From assembly GCA_022824315.1 (NCBI GenBank), contig JAJEAC010000200.1, positions 1-52,596 of the forward strand: DNA of 52,596 bases. Direction: 5' to 3'. This stretch comes from Silicimonas sp. (GTDB taxonomy: Bacteria; Pseudomonadota; Alphaproteobacteria; Rhodobacterales; Rhodobacteraceae). Numbering within the stretch: position 1 is the first letter of the stretch; each line of letters opens with the position of its first letter. The notes under the pieces were generated by a model that was given only the letters and a program-made list of their open reading frames with translations, searched no databases and was not told the origin of the DNA. The translations under genes and the position numbers were made by a program. Shown one piece after another: positions 11,882 through 20,786 of the stretch.

Positions 11882-11908
11882 GCCCGCACGAATCCTCTTC
11901 GTGCGGGC
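11882..11908 (+). terminator. Intercistronic hairpin after the substrate-binding-protein gene
   Basis: GCCCGCACGAA (11882-11892) and TTCGTGCGGGC (11898-11908) form a perfect 11-bp stem with a TCCTC loop, 10 bases after the stop codon. No T-run follows, so it is more likely an mRNA-stabilising or partial-termination element than a full terminator. Such hairpins after the binding-protein gene are common in ABC importer operons. Confidence 0.6.
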
Positions 11909-11961
11909 ACTTCAAGGCGGGGACGCTCGCCCGCCGACGCTCAAGGACCGGAGGAGATGCG

Positions 11962-12768
11962 ATGTCGGGGCTAGAGATTCAGGACGTGTCGATGCGATTT
12001 GACCTGCCGAACGGCGGGCATGTGCAGGCACTTCAGAACGTGTCGCTCAGCATCAAGCAGGGTGAGATAATGAGTGTTCTAGGGCCTTCCGGCTGCGGCA
12101 AGACCACGCTGCTCAACATCGTTGCCGGGTTCCTCGCACCGACCGAAGGCGAGGTCGTGCTCAACGGGCACAGGGTCGAGGGGCCGGACGCGGAGCGCGG
12201 CATGGTGTTCCAGCAGGGTGCGCTGTTCGAGTGGATGAGCGTTCGCGACAATGTCAGCTTCGGACCCCGAATGGCCGGCAAGAGGGCTGCGGAGTGGCGA
12301 GAGAACGTGGATCACCTCCTCGATGTGGTCGGGCTCCAGGACTTCAAGGAGAAGATGGTCTATGAGCTGTCGGGCGGGATGCAGCAGCGCGTTGCGCTCG
12401 CCCGGTGCCTTGCGAACGATCCGGACGTCATCCTCATGGACGAGCCGCTGGGTGCGCTTGACGCGCTCACCCGGGAGAAGATGCAGGGCCTTGTGCTGAA
12501 GCTCTGGAAGGAGACGGGCAAGACGATCATTCTCATCACGCACTCGGTGGAGGAAGCCCTGTTGCTGGGCGAACACCTTCTGGTCATGGCGCCCCGTCCC
12601 GGCCGCATTCACCGGGAATACCATCTTCCATTTGCCGATCTCGGTGTGGGCAAGGATCTCCGGGAGATCAAGAAGCTTCCAGATTTCGGCGAGAGGCGCG
12701 AGGAAATCCTTGGCATGATCTGGGACATGGAGGAGGAGATCATGGGCCGCAGCGAGGAGGCTGCCTGA
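11962..12768 (+). CDS. ABC transporter ATP-binding protein (SsuB/TauB/NrtD type)
   Basis: This 268-residue ATPase has all nucleotide-binding motifs: Walker [11 protein letters not shown]-loop [11 protein letters not shown], signature [13 protein letters not shown], Walker [15 protein letters not shown], and the switch His in [29 protein letters not shown] is typical of the nitrate/sulfonate/taurine subfamily. It energises the importer formed with the neighbouring permease and binding protein. GGAGG at 11951-11955 precedes the ATG by 6 bases, and the permease gene begins one base after its stop. Confidence 0.93.
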   Translation: MSGLEIQDVSMRFDLPNGGHVQALQNVSLSIKQGEIMSVLGPSGCGKTTLLNIVAGFLAPTEGEVVLNGHRVEGPDAERGMVFQQGALFEWMSVRDNVSFGPRMAGKRAAEWRENVDHLLDVVGLQDFKEKMVYELSGGMQQRVALARCLANDPDVILMDEPLGALDALTREKMQGLVLKLWKETGKTIILITHSVEEALLLGEHLLVMAPRPGRIHREYHLPFADLGVGKDLREIKKLPDFGERREEILGMIWDMEEEIMGRSEEAA

Positions 12769-12769
12769 C

Positions 12770-14107
12770 ATGACACAGATCTTTTCGGACCTGATCCGTG
12801 AACTTGCCGTCCTCTTCCTGTCGGTTGTCTCCGCCCTGCCCGCGATCATCGGCTACGTGGCGATCATCCTGCTCTTCATGTTGGCCTGGCGCGTCATCCG
12901 CAATCGGCTGACGCGCGCACAGGACTACACTTCCCTCAAGACCGTGACGTTCGGCGACGAAAGCGCGGTAATCTCGGACAAGTCAGCATCGGTCATATCG
13001 GTGGTCCTCGTGTTCGTGATCTGGGGCGCGTTCACGGGCAGCGGCTGGCTGCCGGGCTTCCTTCATGCGCCAGGACCGTTCGTGGGCGAGGCGGAATTCG
13101 TCTACACGGTCGAAGAAGGGAACGGTGCGCGTGATGACGCGGCCGTGACAGTGATCGTGCATCGCACCGGCGAGGTGCCCGAGACTCCCGAAGTCCCGCC
13201 GGGCGACGGTTTTGCCAAGAATGACGTGCTCATCGTCCAAGCCTACCGCACCAAGCTGCTTCGATGGGACGCAAATGACGAAGCCACCCGCAATGATGGC
13301 GCGAAGATCGTTGCCATAAATGGCGTTCCGTTGACGCGCGAGGCCGATGTCGACACCGGATTCGGCCGCGTCGCGCTGACGGACAAGGGAACTCTCAACT
13401 TCGAGCCGGGCAAGGGCTGGCAGATGGAGGATATCTGGCTTCCGGCACCGGACAGCGTGTGGCGCAGGCTTCTGTCGATCAGCCGCGAGGGATACCAGAA
13501 CGTCACCTTGGCCGAGCACCTGAGCTATTCGCTTTTCCGGGTCATTGTGGGCTTTCTCCTGGGCGCGCTTGTCGGCATCCCGCTTGGCTATGCGATGGGG
13601 CTATCGAACTGGTTTCGCGGCTGGTTCGATCCAATCGTCGAGTTCATGCGACCGGTGCCGCCGCTGGCTCTGATTCCGCTCGTCATCATCTGGGCCGGCA
13701 TCGGCGAGCAGGGCAAGATCATATTGCTCTTCCTGGCCGCGCTCTGGATCATGGCAATCGCGGCCCGCGCCGGGGTTTCAGGCGTCGCGATATCGAAGGT
13801 CCACGCCGCGTATTCACTGGGCGCATCCCCGCTTCAGATCATGCGGCATGTCATCGTGCCGAACTCGCTCCCGGAGATCTTCACCGGCGCAAGGGTCGCC
13901 ATGGGGGTCTGCTGGGGCACCGTCGTTGCCGCCGAACTTGTCGCGGCGGAAAAAGGCGTCGGCAAGATGATCGTGGCGGCATCCAAGTTCCAGGACACCG
14001 ATGTTGTTCTCATGGGCATCATACTGATCGGGATCATCGGGTTCGGCATCGACATGCTGATGCGCCGGTGCGAAAGATGGCTGGTGCCATGGAAGGGCCG
14101 GATCTGA
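12770..14107 (+). CDS. ABC importer permease with an N-terminal membrane/periplasmic extension
   Basis: This 445-residue protein is much longer than the roughly 250-280 residues usual for SsuC/TauC permeases. Residues 226-445 are the ordinary BPD_transp_1 core, including the coupling helix AAYSLGASPLQIMRHVIVP and the LVAAEKGVGKMI segment. In front are a membrane helix at about 13-42, a basic cytosolic loop, a second helix at about 73-90, and a soluble segment at about 91-225 rich in charged residues (VTVIVHRTGEVPETPEVPPG and AKIVAINGVPLTREADVDTG regions) that should face the periplasm. The segment's VAINGVPL part resembles a small beta domain, but I cannot assign a family. It may receive the binding protein or sense ligand. 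Confidence 0.85.
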   Translation: MTQIFSDLIRELAVLFLSVVSALPAIIGYVAIILLFMLAWRVIRNRLTRAQDYTSLKTVTFGDESAVISDKSASVISVVLVFVIWGAFTGSGWLPGFLHAPGPFVGEAEFVYTVEEGNGARDDAAVTVIVHRTGEVPETPEVPPGDGFAKNDVLIVQAYRTKLLRWDANDEATRNDGAKIVAINGVPLTREADVDTGFGRVALTDKGTLNFEPGKGWQMEDIWLPAPDSVWRRLLSISREGYQNVTLAEHLSYSLFRVIVGFLLGALVGIPLGYAMGLSNWFRGWFDPIVEFMRPVPPLALIPLVIIWAGIGEQGKIILLFLAALWIMAIAARAGVSGVAISKVHAAYSLGASPLQIMRHVIVPNSLPEIFTGARVAMGVCWGTVVAAELVAAEKGVGKMIVAASKFQDTDVVLMGIILIGIIGFGIDMLMRRCERWLVPWKGRI

Positions 14108-14410
14108 CCTGGAGCAATGGAGTCCGAAGCTGGGTACGATCCGCCCGTTCCGGATTGCACGTGGCAATTCTTCAAGGTGAGAATTCAAGTCGGACGCATC
14201 TGCGGTGCTGGAACGGTAGGCGGCATCTCAGGCCGGTCTTCATAAAGACCGGAACCTGGCGCCGTGACTGGAATTTGCCCACAGCAAAACGGTGCCGTCG
14301 TCGGCCACGATCCGGTCGATCCGACCTTGGCGTGCGGATTCCTGGCCTGAGCGTCCCAAGCGATTGCAATCAGTCCCTTGCCTGACGGTCTGAAGCCGGG
14401 ACAATCCGGT
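14108..14410. other. Convergent intergenic region with a hairpin
   Basis: A 303-base gap lies between the permease gene and the convergent dehydrogenase gene. CCGGTCTT (14233-14240) and AAGACCGG (14245-14252) form a perfect 8-bp stem with a CATA loop. There is no T-run on either side, so termination would have to be Rho-assisted. No gene is seen. Confidence 0.45.
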
Positions 14411-15313
14411 TCAAGGGCCGTCCACTTCAAGGCCGTTTGCGCGTGCAATGAAGTCCGCGAGCATTGGCACGAACCTGTCGCCTTCGCCGGCTGCGTCCAT
14501 TGCGGCAAAGGAGTTCCTGACCGCCGACTGGATCGGGTTGAGCGCCCCGACCGAATTCGCCAGGCTGGTCACGTAGCGCATGTCCTTGTGCGCGTTCGAG
14601 ATCGCGAACCTGTGCGCGTTCTCATCGCGTTCCAGCGTCCACTTCATGAAGGTTTCGTAGAAGCCGTTCGTCATGCGTCCAGGCCGTATCACGCTGTCGA
14701 CCTGCTCCGGCGTCAGGCCAGACTTGCGTGCAAGTGCCAAGGCCTCCGCGTAGAGCGCGCCGTAGCCCATCGCGATGAAATTGTTGATGAGCTTCATCTT
14801 GTGGCCGAGTCCGACCTCGCCGAGATGCACGATGACGCCTGCCCAGCACTCGAGCACGGGCTTGATGCGCTTGAACGTTTCGGGACTGGCGCCAACCATC
14901 GCATCGAGCGTTCCTTCCCACGCCTCCTTGGGCGTGCGGGACAAGGGCGCGTCCGCCATGTGTCCGCCTGCAGCCTCGATTTCGCCCGCCAGTGCCAGGG
15001 TGGAGACCGGGTCGGAGGTCGAACAGTCGACAATCACCGCATCTGGCCGGAGTCCGTCCAAAAGTCCGCCCGGGCCCCTGACAAGTTCTTCGACCTGCAA
15101 TGAGCCAGTCACGCATATTTGTATGATTTCAGACTGTTCTGCAAGTTCCTTGACACAGTTTGCCTCGGCTGCTCCGCGCGCAACAAGGTCATCGACCGCC
15201 TCTCGCTTTCGATGCGCAACGACCGTCAGAGGATAGCCTGCCTCGACGATGTTCTTGGCGATGCCGTGCCCCATGAGGCCGACACCGATCATGCCAATGG
15301 CGGGCTTCGTCAT
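14411..15313 (-). CDS. Beta-hydroxyacid dehydrogenase (3-hydroxyisobutyrate dehydrogenase family)
   Basis: This 300-residue NAD(P)-dependent enzyme starts with a Rossmann fold (GMIGVGLMGHGIAKNIVEAG) and has the family's catalytic Lys in GLGHKMKLINNFIAMGYGAL. The substrate loop reads DAPLSRTPKEAWEGTLD instead of the common DAPVSGG, so it is not a standard 3-hydroxyisobutyrate or tartronate-semialdehyde enzyme. The ATG is preceded by GAGGAG inside the last codons of the aminotransferase gene, so it is the last gene of a minus-strand operon with the UxaA-type, SDR and aminotransferase genes. A role in sugar-acid or hydroxyacid oxidation is inferred. Confidence 0.8.
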   Translation of the reverse strand: MTKPAIGMIGVGLMGHGIAKNIVEAGYPLTVVAHRKREAVDDLVARGAAEANCVKELAEQSEIIQICVTGSLQVEELVRGPGGLLDGLRPDAVIVDCSTSDPVSTLALAGEIEAAGGHMADAPLSRTPKEAWEGTLDAMVGASPETFKRIKPVLECWAGVIVHLGEVGLGHKMKLINNFIAMGYGALYAEALALARKSGLTPEQVDSVIRPGRMTNGFYETFMKWTLERDENAHRFAISNAHKDMRYVTSLANSVGALNPIQSAVRNSFAAMDAAGEGDRFVPMLADFIARANGLEVDGP

Positions 15314-15316
15314 GTC

Positions 15317-16489
15317 TCACTCCTCGGCCAGATACATGCGCATGCGCGCCAGCGCCTCGCGGATGTTGTCTTGGCTGTTGGCGTAGCTGAGACGGAGGTA
15401 ACCCTCGCCCAGGATGCCGAAATCGGGACCGCCTATGGTCGCCACGCCGGGCTCCTCCAGGAGATCCGACGCAAGCTCCTTGGCCAATCGGCCGGTGCCA
15501 GTGATGTTCGGAAAGGCATAGAATGCACCCTTTGGCGTGACGCAAGAGACGCCTGGAATGTCATTCAGGAGATCGACCACGAGTTTCCGGCGGGCATCGA
15601 ACTCCGCCACCATCTCGCCCACCGCCTCCTGCGGCCCGGTCAAGGCCTCGATGGCAGCATGCTGGGCCGGCGCATTCACGCAGGACCACGCATTCACGGC
15701 GAGCTTTCGGACCTTCTCATAGAGTCCGGCAGGCCAGACCGAATATCCCATCCGCCAGCCGGTCATGGCATAGGTCTTTGACCAGCCGTTCAGCAGGATG
15801 ACGCGGTCGCGGATCTCGGGATAGCCGAGAAGCGGAACATGATCCTCTCCGTCATAGAGCATCTGGTCGTAGATCTCGTCGGAGAGGAGAGCCACGTTGG
15901 GCCGTTCGGCAAGGCCGGACACCAAAGCGTCGACCTCGGCCCTTGGCGTGACGCCGCCACACGGATTCGCGGGAGAGTTCAGAATGACGAGGCGCGTGCT
16001 CGATGTGATGAGGGAAAGCGCTTCCTCTGCCGAGAAAGCGAATCCATTCTCTTCCCGTATCGGAATCGGAACGGGCCGCGCGCCGGTGAACTCGATCATC
16101 GAGCGGTAGATCGGAAATCCTGGATCGGGGTAGAGGATGTCCCTCCCGGGCTCGCCGAACATCAGGATGGCAGCGAACATCGTCACCTTGCCTCCCGGCA
16201 CGATCAGGACGTTGTCCGGGTTCACCTCGATCGCAAAGCGCCGGTGAATGTCGGCAGCGACGGCCTCCCGAAGTTCCGGGATGCCGGTCGCGGGCGTGTA
16301 GCCATGCTGGCCATCGCGGAGCGCCTTTACCGCTGCCTCCACGATGTTTGCGGGGGTCGGGAAATCCGGCTGGCCGATGCCCAGGTTGATGACGTCCTTG
16401 CCGTCTGCGGCCAGTTCTCCCGCCCGCGCGAGCACGGCGAATGCGTTCTCCTCTCCTATGCGGTCAAATCCGCTGATCGTGCCCAGCAT
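15317..16489 (-). CDS. PLP-dependent aminotransferase, class I/II
   Basis: This 390-residue fold-type I aminotransferase has GIGQPDFPTP at the N-terminus, the cofactor-contacting NSPANPCGG (Asn175) and LSDEIYD (Asp204, Tyr207), and Schiff-base Lys238 in LNGWSKTYAMTGWRMGY. The ATG at 16489 is chosen because AGGAG lies 7 bases upstream and the family N-terminus begins there; the frame runs open further upstream but that part is out-of-family. It sits 10 bases after the SDR stop. Family members act on aspartate, alanine, aromatic and other amino acids. Its presence in a sugar-acid-like operon is odd, and its substrate cannot be stated. Confidence 0.85.
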   Translation of the reverse strand: MLGTISGFDRIGEENAFAVLARAGELAADGKDVINLGIGQPDFPTPANIVEAAVKALRDGQHGYTPATGIPELREAVAADIHRRFAIEVNPDNVLIVPGGKVTMFAAILMFGEPGRDILYPDPGFPIYRSMIEFTGARPVPIPIREENGFAFSAEEALSLITSSTRLVILNSPANPCGGVTPRAEVDALVSGLAERPNVALLSDEIYDQMLYDGEDHVPLLGYPEIRDRVILLNGWSKTYAMTGWRMGYSVWPAGLYEKVRKLAVNAWSCVNAPAQHAAIEALTGPQEAVGEMVAEFDARRKLVVDLLNDIPGVSCVTPKGAFYAFPNITGTGRLAKELASDLLEEPGVATIGGPDFGILGEGYLRLSYANSQDNIREALARMRMYLAEE

Positions 16490-16499
16490 GCATCTGCTC

Positions 16500-17246
16500 C
16501 TAGTATGTCGCCCGCCCGCCCGAAATGTCGAAGACGGCAGCGGTCGTGAAGCTGCATTCCCTGGACGACATCCAGGCCACCATGTTGGCGATTTCCTCCA
16601 CCTCGACGAATCGCCCACGCGGGATCTTCGACAGCATGAACTCAATGAACTCTTCGGTGACCTGTTCGAGGATCTCGGTGTTTGCCACGGCCGGCGTGAT
16701 GCAGTTTACGGCGATGTCGTGTTCGGCCACCTCCTTGCCGAGCGCCTTGGTGAAGCCTATGACCCCGGCCTTTGAGGCCGCGTAATGCGTGGCCTTCGGG
16801 TTGCCTTCCTTGCCGGCAATCGACGCGATGTTGACGATTCGCCCGTAGTTTCGGGCCTTCATTCCCGGCAGCACGGCCTTGTTCGTGTGATAGGTGCCCG
16901 TGAGATTGACGGCGATGACCTGGTCCCAGACTTCGGTGTCATATTCCTCGATTGCGGTAACGGGTCCGGCAATGCCGGCGGAATTCACGAGAATGTCGAT
17001 GTGATCGAGCGCCGCCTTCGTCTCGGCGCATGCGGCCGTGACGGACGCATAATCGGTGACGTTGCAGAGGACGGCCCGTGCTCCATTGATGCCGTCTGCC
17101 GCGGCCTTGGCCTTCTCGACATTGATGTCCCAGAGGCATGTCCGGGCGCCGGATTTGGCCAGCCTGTGGGCGCAGGCGAGCCCGATGCCCTGTGCGCCCC
17201 CGGTAATGACCGCGGTTTGCCCGGAGAAGTCATAGACGTTCGCCAT
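16500..17246 (-). CDS. Short-chain dehydrogenase/reductase, probable 2-keto-3-deoxy sugar-acid dehydrogenase
   Basis: This SDR is about 248 residues long, with TGGAQGIGLACAHRLA (cofactor loop), CNVTDYASV, NSAGIAGPV, NIASIAG and the catalytic Tyr-x3-Lys in HYAASKAGVIG. The C-terminus FDISGGRATY is a form I associate with SDRs of non-phosphorylating sugar-acid pathways (2-keto-3-deoxy-rhamnonate or -fuconate to the 2,4-diketo acid); this is recollection, not a search. The ATG at 17246 shares one base with the UxaA gene's TGA (TGATG); a GTG at 17249 is an alternative with closer spacing to AGGAG. Confidence 0.8.
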   Translation of the reverse strand: MANVYDFSGQTAVITGGAQGIGLACAHRLAKSGARTCLWDINVEKAKAAADGINGARAVLCNVTDYASVTAACAETKAALDHIDILVNSAGIAGPVTAIEEYDTEVWDQVIAVNLTGTYHTNKAVLPGMKARNYGRIVNIASIAGKEGNPKATHYAASKAGVIGFTKALGKEVAEHDIAVNCITPAVANTEILEQVTEEFIEFMLSKIPRGRFVEVEEIANMVAWMSSRECSFTTAAVFDISGGRATY

Positions 17247-18766
17247 CACATTACCGCTCCTATCTGCCAGGGCACGAATTCATGGTCGCCAAGCCCCTGC
17301 GCTTCGGACTTTGACGTCGCGCCGCTGGCGACCTTGAGGAAGAATTCGTAGATCTCGCGGCCCTTTTGATCGACCGTGGCCTCGCCGGTCAGGATGTCGC
17401 CTGCGTTGATGTCCATGTCGTCCCTCATGCGTGCATACATTTCCGAATTCGTTGCGACCTTCACCGTTGGCGCGGGTTTCGAGCCAAACGCCGAGCCGCG
17501 ACCGGTCGTGAAGCACACGAGGTTGCAGCCGCTGGCGATCTGTCCGGTCACGCTTGCCGGGTCATAGCCGGGACTGTCCATGAAGGTGAAGCCCCTTGCC
17601 GTCACCTGTTCCGCATACTTGTAGACACCGGCAAGGGGCGTGGTGCCACCCTTCGCCGCCGCCCCCAGCGACTTTTCGAGGATCGTGGTCAGTCCGCCCT
17701 TCTTGTTGCCTGGCGAGGGATTGTTGTCCATCGAGCCCCTGTTGCGGGCGGTGTAGCCTTCCCACCAGCGCACGAGCCCGACGAGCCTTTCGCCGATTTC
17801 CCGCGATGCCGCGCGCCGGGTCAGAAGGTGCTCCGCGCCGTAGATTTCCGGCGTCTCGGCAAGCACGCCCGTGCCACCCTGCGCGACCAGAAGGTCGCAG
17901 GCATGGCCGAGTGCGGGGTTTGCCGTGATGCCGGACCATGCATCCGAACCGCCGCATTGCAACGCGACCATCAATTCGGAGGTGGGGCAGGGAGTGCGCG
18001 TGGCCTGGTTGGCCAATGGCAGCATTGCCCGCACCCTTTCGATGCCAAGGTCGATGGTACGCTGGAGACCCGCGACGTTCTGTATGTTCATCGTCTGAAA
18101 CAGGGGGCCATGTTCGAGACCGTACGCTTCGAGAAGCCAGTCGATCTGGTTCATCTCGCAGCCGAGACCCACCATGAGGACCCCGGCATGGTTCGGATGC
18201 CGTGCGTAGCCCCACATGACGCGCTGCAGCGCCTCGAAACCGTCGCCATCTCCCTGCATTCCGCAGCCCGTGCCGTGAACGAATGCCACGACGCCATCCA
18301 CATTCGGGAAGTCGGCAAGCTCGTCGGGGCCGAACGCGTCGGCGATGCGGCGGGCCGCCGTCGCCGAACAGTTCACCGAGGTCACGACGGCGATGAAGTT
18401 GCGGGTGCCGACGCCCCCGTTGTCGCGGCGATATCCCATGAACGTGTCGCGCGCCTCCTCCGTCACCATGTCGATCGGGCGAAGATCGGTGCCGAACTCG
18501 TAGTCCATGTCCGTGTTGCGGAACTCGGTGTTGTGCGTATGCACATGGTCTCCCGGTGCAATCTGCCTGGAGGCGTAGCCGATGACCTGCGCGTATTTGC
18601 GGATTTCGTCGCCCTTGGGAATCGCGCCTGTCGCCACCTTGTGACCCGACGCGATCGGTGCCGTGATCCTGGCACCTTCGATGACCGCGCCGACGTCAAG
18701 GTGCCGGGTCGCCGTGACCACGTTGTCGGCGTTGTTCAGCCGGACATATGACGGATGTTGAACCAT
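17246..18766 (-). CDS. UxaA/GarD-family sugar-acid dehydratase (altronate dehydratase-like)
   Basis: This 506-residue protein has an N-terminal SAF-type domain (about 10-95) joined to the UxaA core. Motifs include RNFIAVVTSVNCSATAA, FVHGTGCGMQGDG, the Cys-bearing LQCGGSDAWSGITANPALG, and TTGRGSAFG near the C-terminus. Relatives dehydrate altronate or galactarate to 2-keto-3-deoxy acids using a divalent metal. It is the first gene of the minus-strand operon and overlaps the SDR gene. With the SDR and the FAH-type hydrolase it fits a dehydration-oxidation-hydrolysis route; the exact acid is unknown. Some members act on sulfolactate, which is a weaker alternative. Confidence 0.85.
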   Translation of the reverse strand: MVQHPSYVRLNNADNVVTATRHLDVGAVIEGARITAPIASGHKVATGAIPKGDEIRKYAQVIGYASRQIAPGDHVHTHNTEFRNTDMDYEFGTDLRPIDMVTEEARDTFMGYRRDNGGVGTRNFIAVVTSVNCSATAARRIADAFGPDELADFPNVDGVVAFVHGTGCGMQGDGDGFEALQRVMWGYARHPNHAGVLMVGLGCEMNQIDWLLEAYGLEHGPLFQTMNIQNVAGLQRTIDLGIERVRAMLPLANQATRTPCPTSELMVALQCGGSDAWSGITANPALGHACDLLVAQGGTGVLAETPEIYGAEHLLTRRAASREIGERLVGLVRWWEGYTARNRGSMDNNPSPGNKKGGLTTILEKSLGAAAKGGTTPLAGVYKYAEQVTARGFTFMDSPGYDPASVTGQIASGCNLVCFTTGRGSAFGSKPAPTVKVATNSEMYARMRDDMDINAGDILTGEATVDQKGREIYEFFLKVASGATSKSEAQGLGDHEFVPWQIGAVM

Positions 18767-18826
18767 GGCATGATCTGCCGCACATTCGCCGGAAACGGTG
18801 TCCGCGCCGCTGGCGCGTTCCGGGGG

Positions 18827-19795
18827 TCACGCTGCGGGCATATCCTCTTCTATATAGGTTTGCACGATCGAAGCGAAGTCCGGATCGGCGGCAAATCCAA
18901 GCTTGACGGCGCGTTCGGGAGCGAAATTCCTTGGCCAGCCCGCGACGATCTTCATGATCGTTTCATCAGGTTCCGACCTAATTAGGGAAACGGCGCTTTC
19001 GCCCGCAACGTCACGAAGGGCTTCGATCTGTTCCGCCACGGTGCAGGACACGCCTGGCATGTTGAGCGCCCGGTGCCCGCCAAGCCTGTCAAGATCCAGT
19101 GTTGCCGCGTGCCTGAGAAACCCGGCGGCTGAACGGGGAGAGGCATGCCAATGACGAACGGTGTCTTGCACCGGCAGGATCGCCTCCTTGCGGCTCAGCG
19201 GTTCGCGGATGATTCCCGAAAAGAAGGACGATGCGGCGCCGTTGGCCTTGCCTGGCCGCACGCAGACGGTCGGCAGCCGGATGGACATGCCGTCGAAGTA
19301 GCCCTTGCGGATGTAGTCGCCGAGCATGAGTTCCGAGATTGCCTTCTGCGCTCCGTACGACGTCTGCGGCATCGTGGGAAATTCGTCACCGATCTCTTCG
19401 GGGAACGGCGGCCCGAACACCGCGATAGAGGACGTGAATATGATCTTTGGGCGGTAGGTGCCTTCGGATGCGGACGTCTCGGCGCGAAAGGCCTCGAGAA
19501 ATCCTCTGAACGCAACCATGTTGACATTCCAGCCAAGTTCGAAATTCGCCTCGGCCTCCCCGGAGACGATCGCGGCGAGGTGGTAGACAAGGTCGAATCG
19601 CTCGGCTGCCATTGACTTCATCAATGACTGATCGGCCACGTTTCCGTCCACACGACGTGCCGCAGGCGCGCCGATCTCCGGAAAGGCCATGTCCAGGAGT
19701 GTGACCTCGTCGTCGCTCGACAGGGGGTTCGAGGCCAGCAGCCGCGCCAGTTTCTGGCCTACCATGCCGCCGCCGCCGATGATCAGGACTTTCAA
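18827..19795 (-). CDS. NAD-dependent epimerase/dehydratase, D-erythronate dehydrogenase (DenD)-like
   Basis: This 322-residue extended SDR starts at TTG 19795, chosen because AGGAGG ends 5 bases upstream and the Rossmann motif VLIIGGGGMVGQKLARLL follows immediately; an upstream ATG would add an unrelated N-terminus. The catalytic segment is TSSIAVFG...TSYGAQKAISE (Tyr-x3-Lys). The pattern, including LTVCVRPGKANGAASSFFSG-like (here LPTVCVRPGKANGAASSFFS) and the HWHASPRSA loop, matches the DenD family as I know it, which oxidises D-erythronate. No DUF1537 kinase or OtnC-type aldolase, the usual partners, is present in the window. Confidence 0.78.
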   Translation of the reverse strand: MKVLIIGGGGMVGQKLARLLASNPLSSDDEVTLLDMAFPEIGAPAARRVDGNVADQSLMKSMAAERFDLVYHLAAIVSGEAEANFELGWNVNMVAFRGFLEAFRAETSASEGTYRPKIIFTSSIAVFGPPFPEEIGDEFPTMPQTSYGAQKAISELMLGDYIRKGYFDGMSIRLPTVCVRPGKANGAASSFFSGIIREPLSRKEAILPVQDTVRHWHASPRSAAGFLRHAATLDLDRLGGHRALNMPGVSCTVAEQIEALRDVAGESAVSLIRSEPDETIMKIVAGWPRNFAPERAVKLGFAADPDFASIVQTYIEEDMPAA

Positions 19796-19940
19796 TTGCG
19801 CCTCCTTGGTTGTCCGGCAGAGATTGTCTGGAAGACCGCCTGATTTCAAGTGCTGCTGGTCGTTCGACACCGGTTCCAAAACGGGCTAGGTGAACTGTGA
19901 CGGCACGGAACAGATGCCGGTAATGCGGAGGATGACCTGG

Positions 19941-20786
19941 ATGAAATTGGTGCGTTATGGAATGCCTGGAGAGGAGAAGCCGGGGCTGATCGATGGAGAC
20001 GGTGCGCTGCGCGACCTGTCCGCGCATGTGGCGGACATATCGGGCTCGATGCTTGACGATGCGTCGCTCGACCGGTTGCGCGCGATAGATGCGTCCTCCC
20101 TTCCGAAGGCGGAGGGCGAGGCAAGGTTGGGCGTACCGGTCAGCGGCATTGGGAAGTACATGTGCATTGGTCTGAACTACCGAGACCACGCGGAGGAAGC
20201 GGGAATGCCGATCCCGGAGCACCCGATTCTCTTCATGAAGGCGAATTCCGCCATTTCGGGACCCGATGATCCGGTGTCCATTCCGCGCGGTTCGACCAGT
20301 TCCGACTGGGAGATCGAGCTAGGTGCCGTGATCGGCAAGACGGCCAAATATGTGAGCGAGGCGGAAGCGTTGAACCATGTGGCCGGGTATTGCATCTGCA
20401 ATGACGTGTCGGAACGCCACTTCCAGATCCACCTGTCCGGGAACTGGACCAAGGGCAAGTCTTGCGACACTTTCGGTCCCACTGGTCCCTGGCTGGTCAC
20501 GAGGGACGAGATTCCGGATCCTCAGTCCCTTGACATGCAGCTCGACGTGAACGGCAGGCGCATGCAGGCGGGCAATACCAAGACCATGATCTTCACGGTG
20601 GCCGAGATCGTGTCGCACCTGTCGCAGCTGTTCACGCTGCATCCTGGCGACGTGATTTCGACCGGAACCCCGCCGGGCGTCGGCATGGGTATGAATCCGC
20701 GAAGATACCTCAAGGCAGGTGACGTGATGGAACTGACGATCGACGGGCTCGGCACGCAGTGCCAGAAGGTTGTGGAGGATGCCTGA
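19941..20786 (+). CDS. FAH-family hydrolase (2,4-diketo-3-deoxy acid hydrolase or related)
   Basis: This 281-residue protein has an N-terminal cap and a C-terminal FAH domain with IGLNYRDHAEEAG, the metal ligands Glu-x-Glu in WEIELGAVIG and the Asp of ICNDVSER, and a GTPPGVGMG loop. Family members cleave C-C bonds in acylpyruvates; in non-phosphorylating sugar-acid pathways a close relative splits 2,4-diketo-3-deoxy acids into pyruvate and a hydroxyacid. The ATG at 19941 is preceded by GGAGGA (8 bases); an earlier in-frame start at 19890 lacks support. It is divergent from the DenD-like gene and overlaps the next gene by 8 bases. Confidence 0.82.
   Translation: MKLVRYGMPGEEKPGLIDGDGALRDLSAHVADISGSMLDDASLDRLRAIDASSLPKAEGEARLGVPVSGIGKYMCIGLNYRDHAEEAGMPIPEHPILFMKANSAISGPDDPVSIPRGSTSSDWEIELGAVIGKTAKYVSEAEALNHVAGYCICNDVSERHFQIHLSGNWTKGKSCDTFGPTGPWLVTRDEIPDPQSLDMQLDVNGRRMQAGNTKTMIFTVAEIVSHLSQLFTLHPGDVISTGTPPGVGMGMNPRRYLKAGDVMELTIDGLGTQCQKVVEDA

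Noticed and set aside
13459..14385. Plus-strand open frame of 308 codons overlapping the permease 3' half
   Set aside because: Out of frame with the permease and without membrane or domain features; a shadow frame.
17366..18751. Plus-strand open frame of 461 codons
   Set aside because: It lies wholly antisense to the UxaA-type dehydratase gene, which has clear family motifs; the antisense product is His/Arg-rich and unrecognisable.
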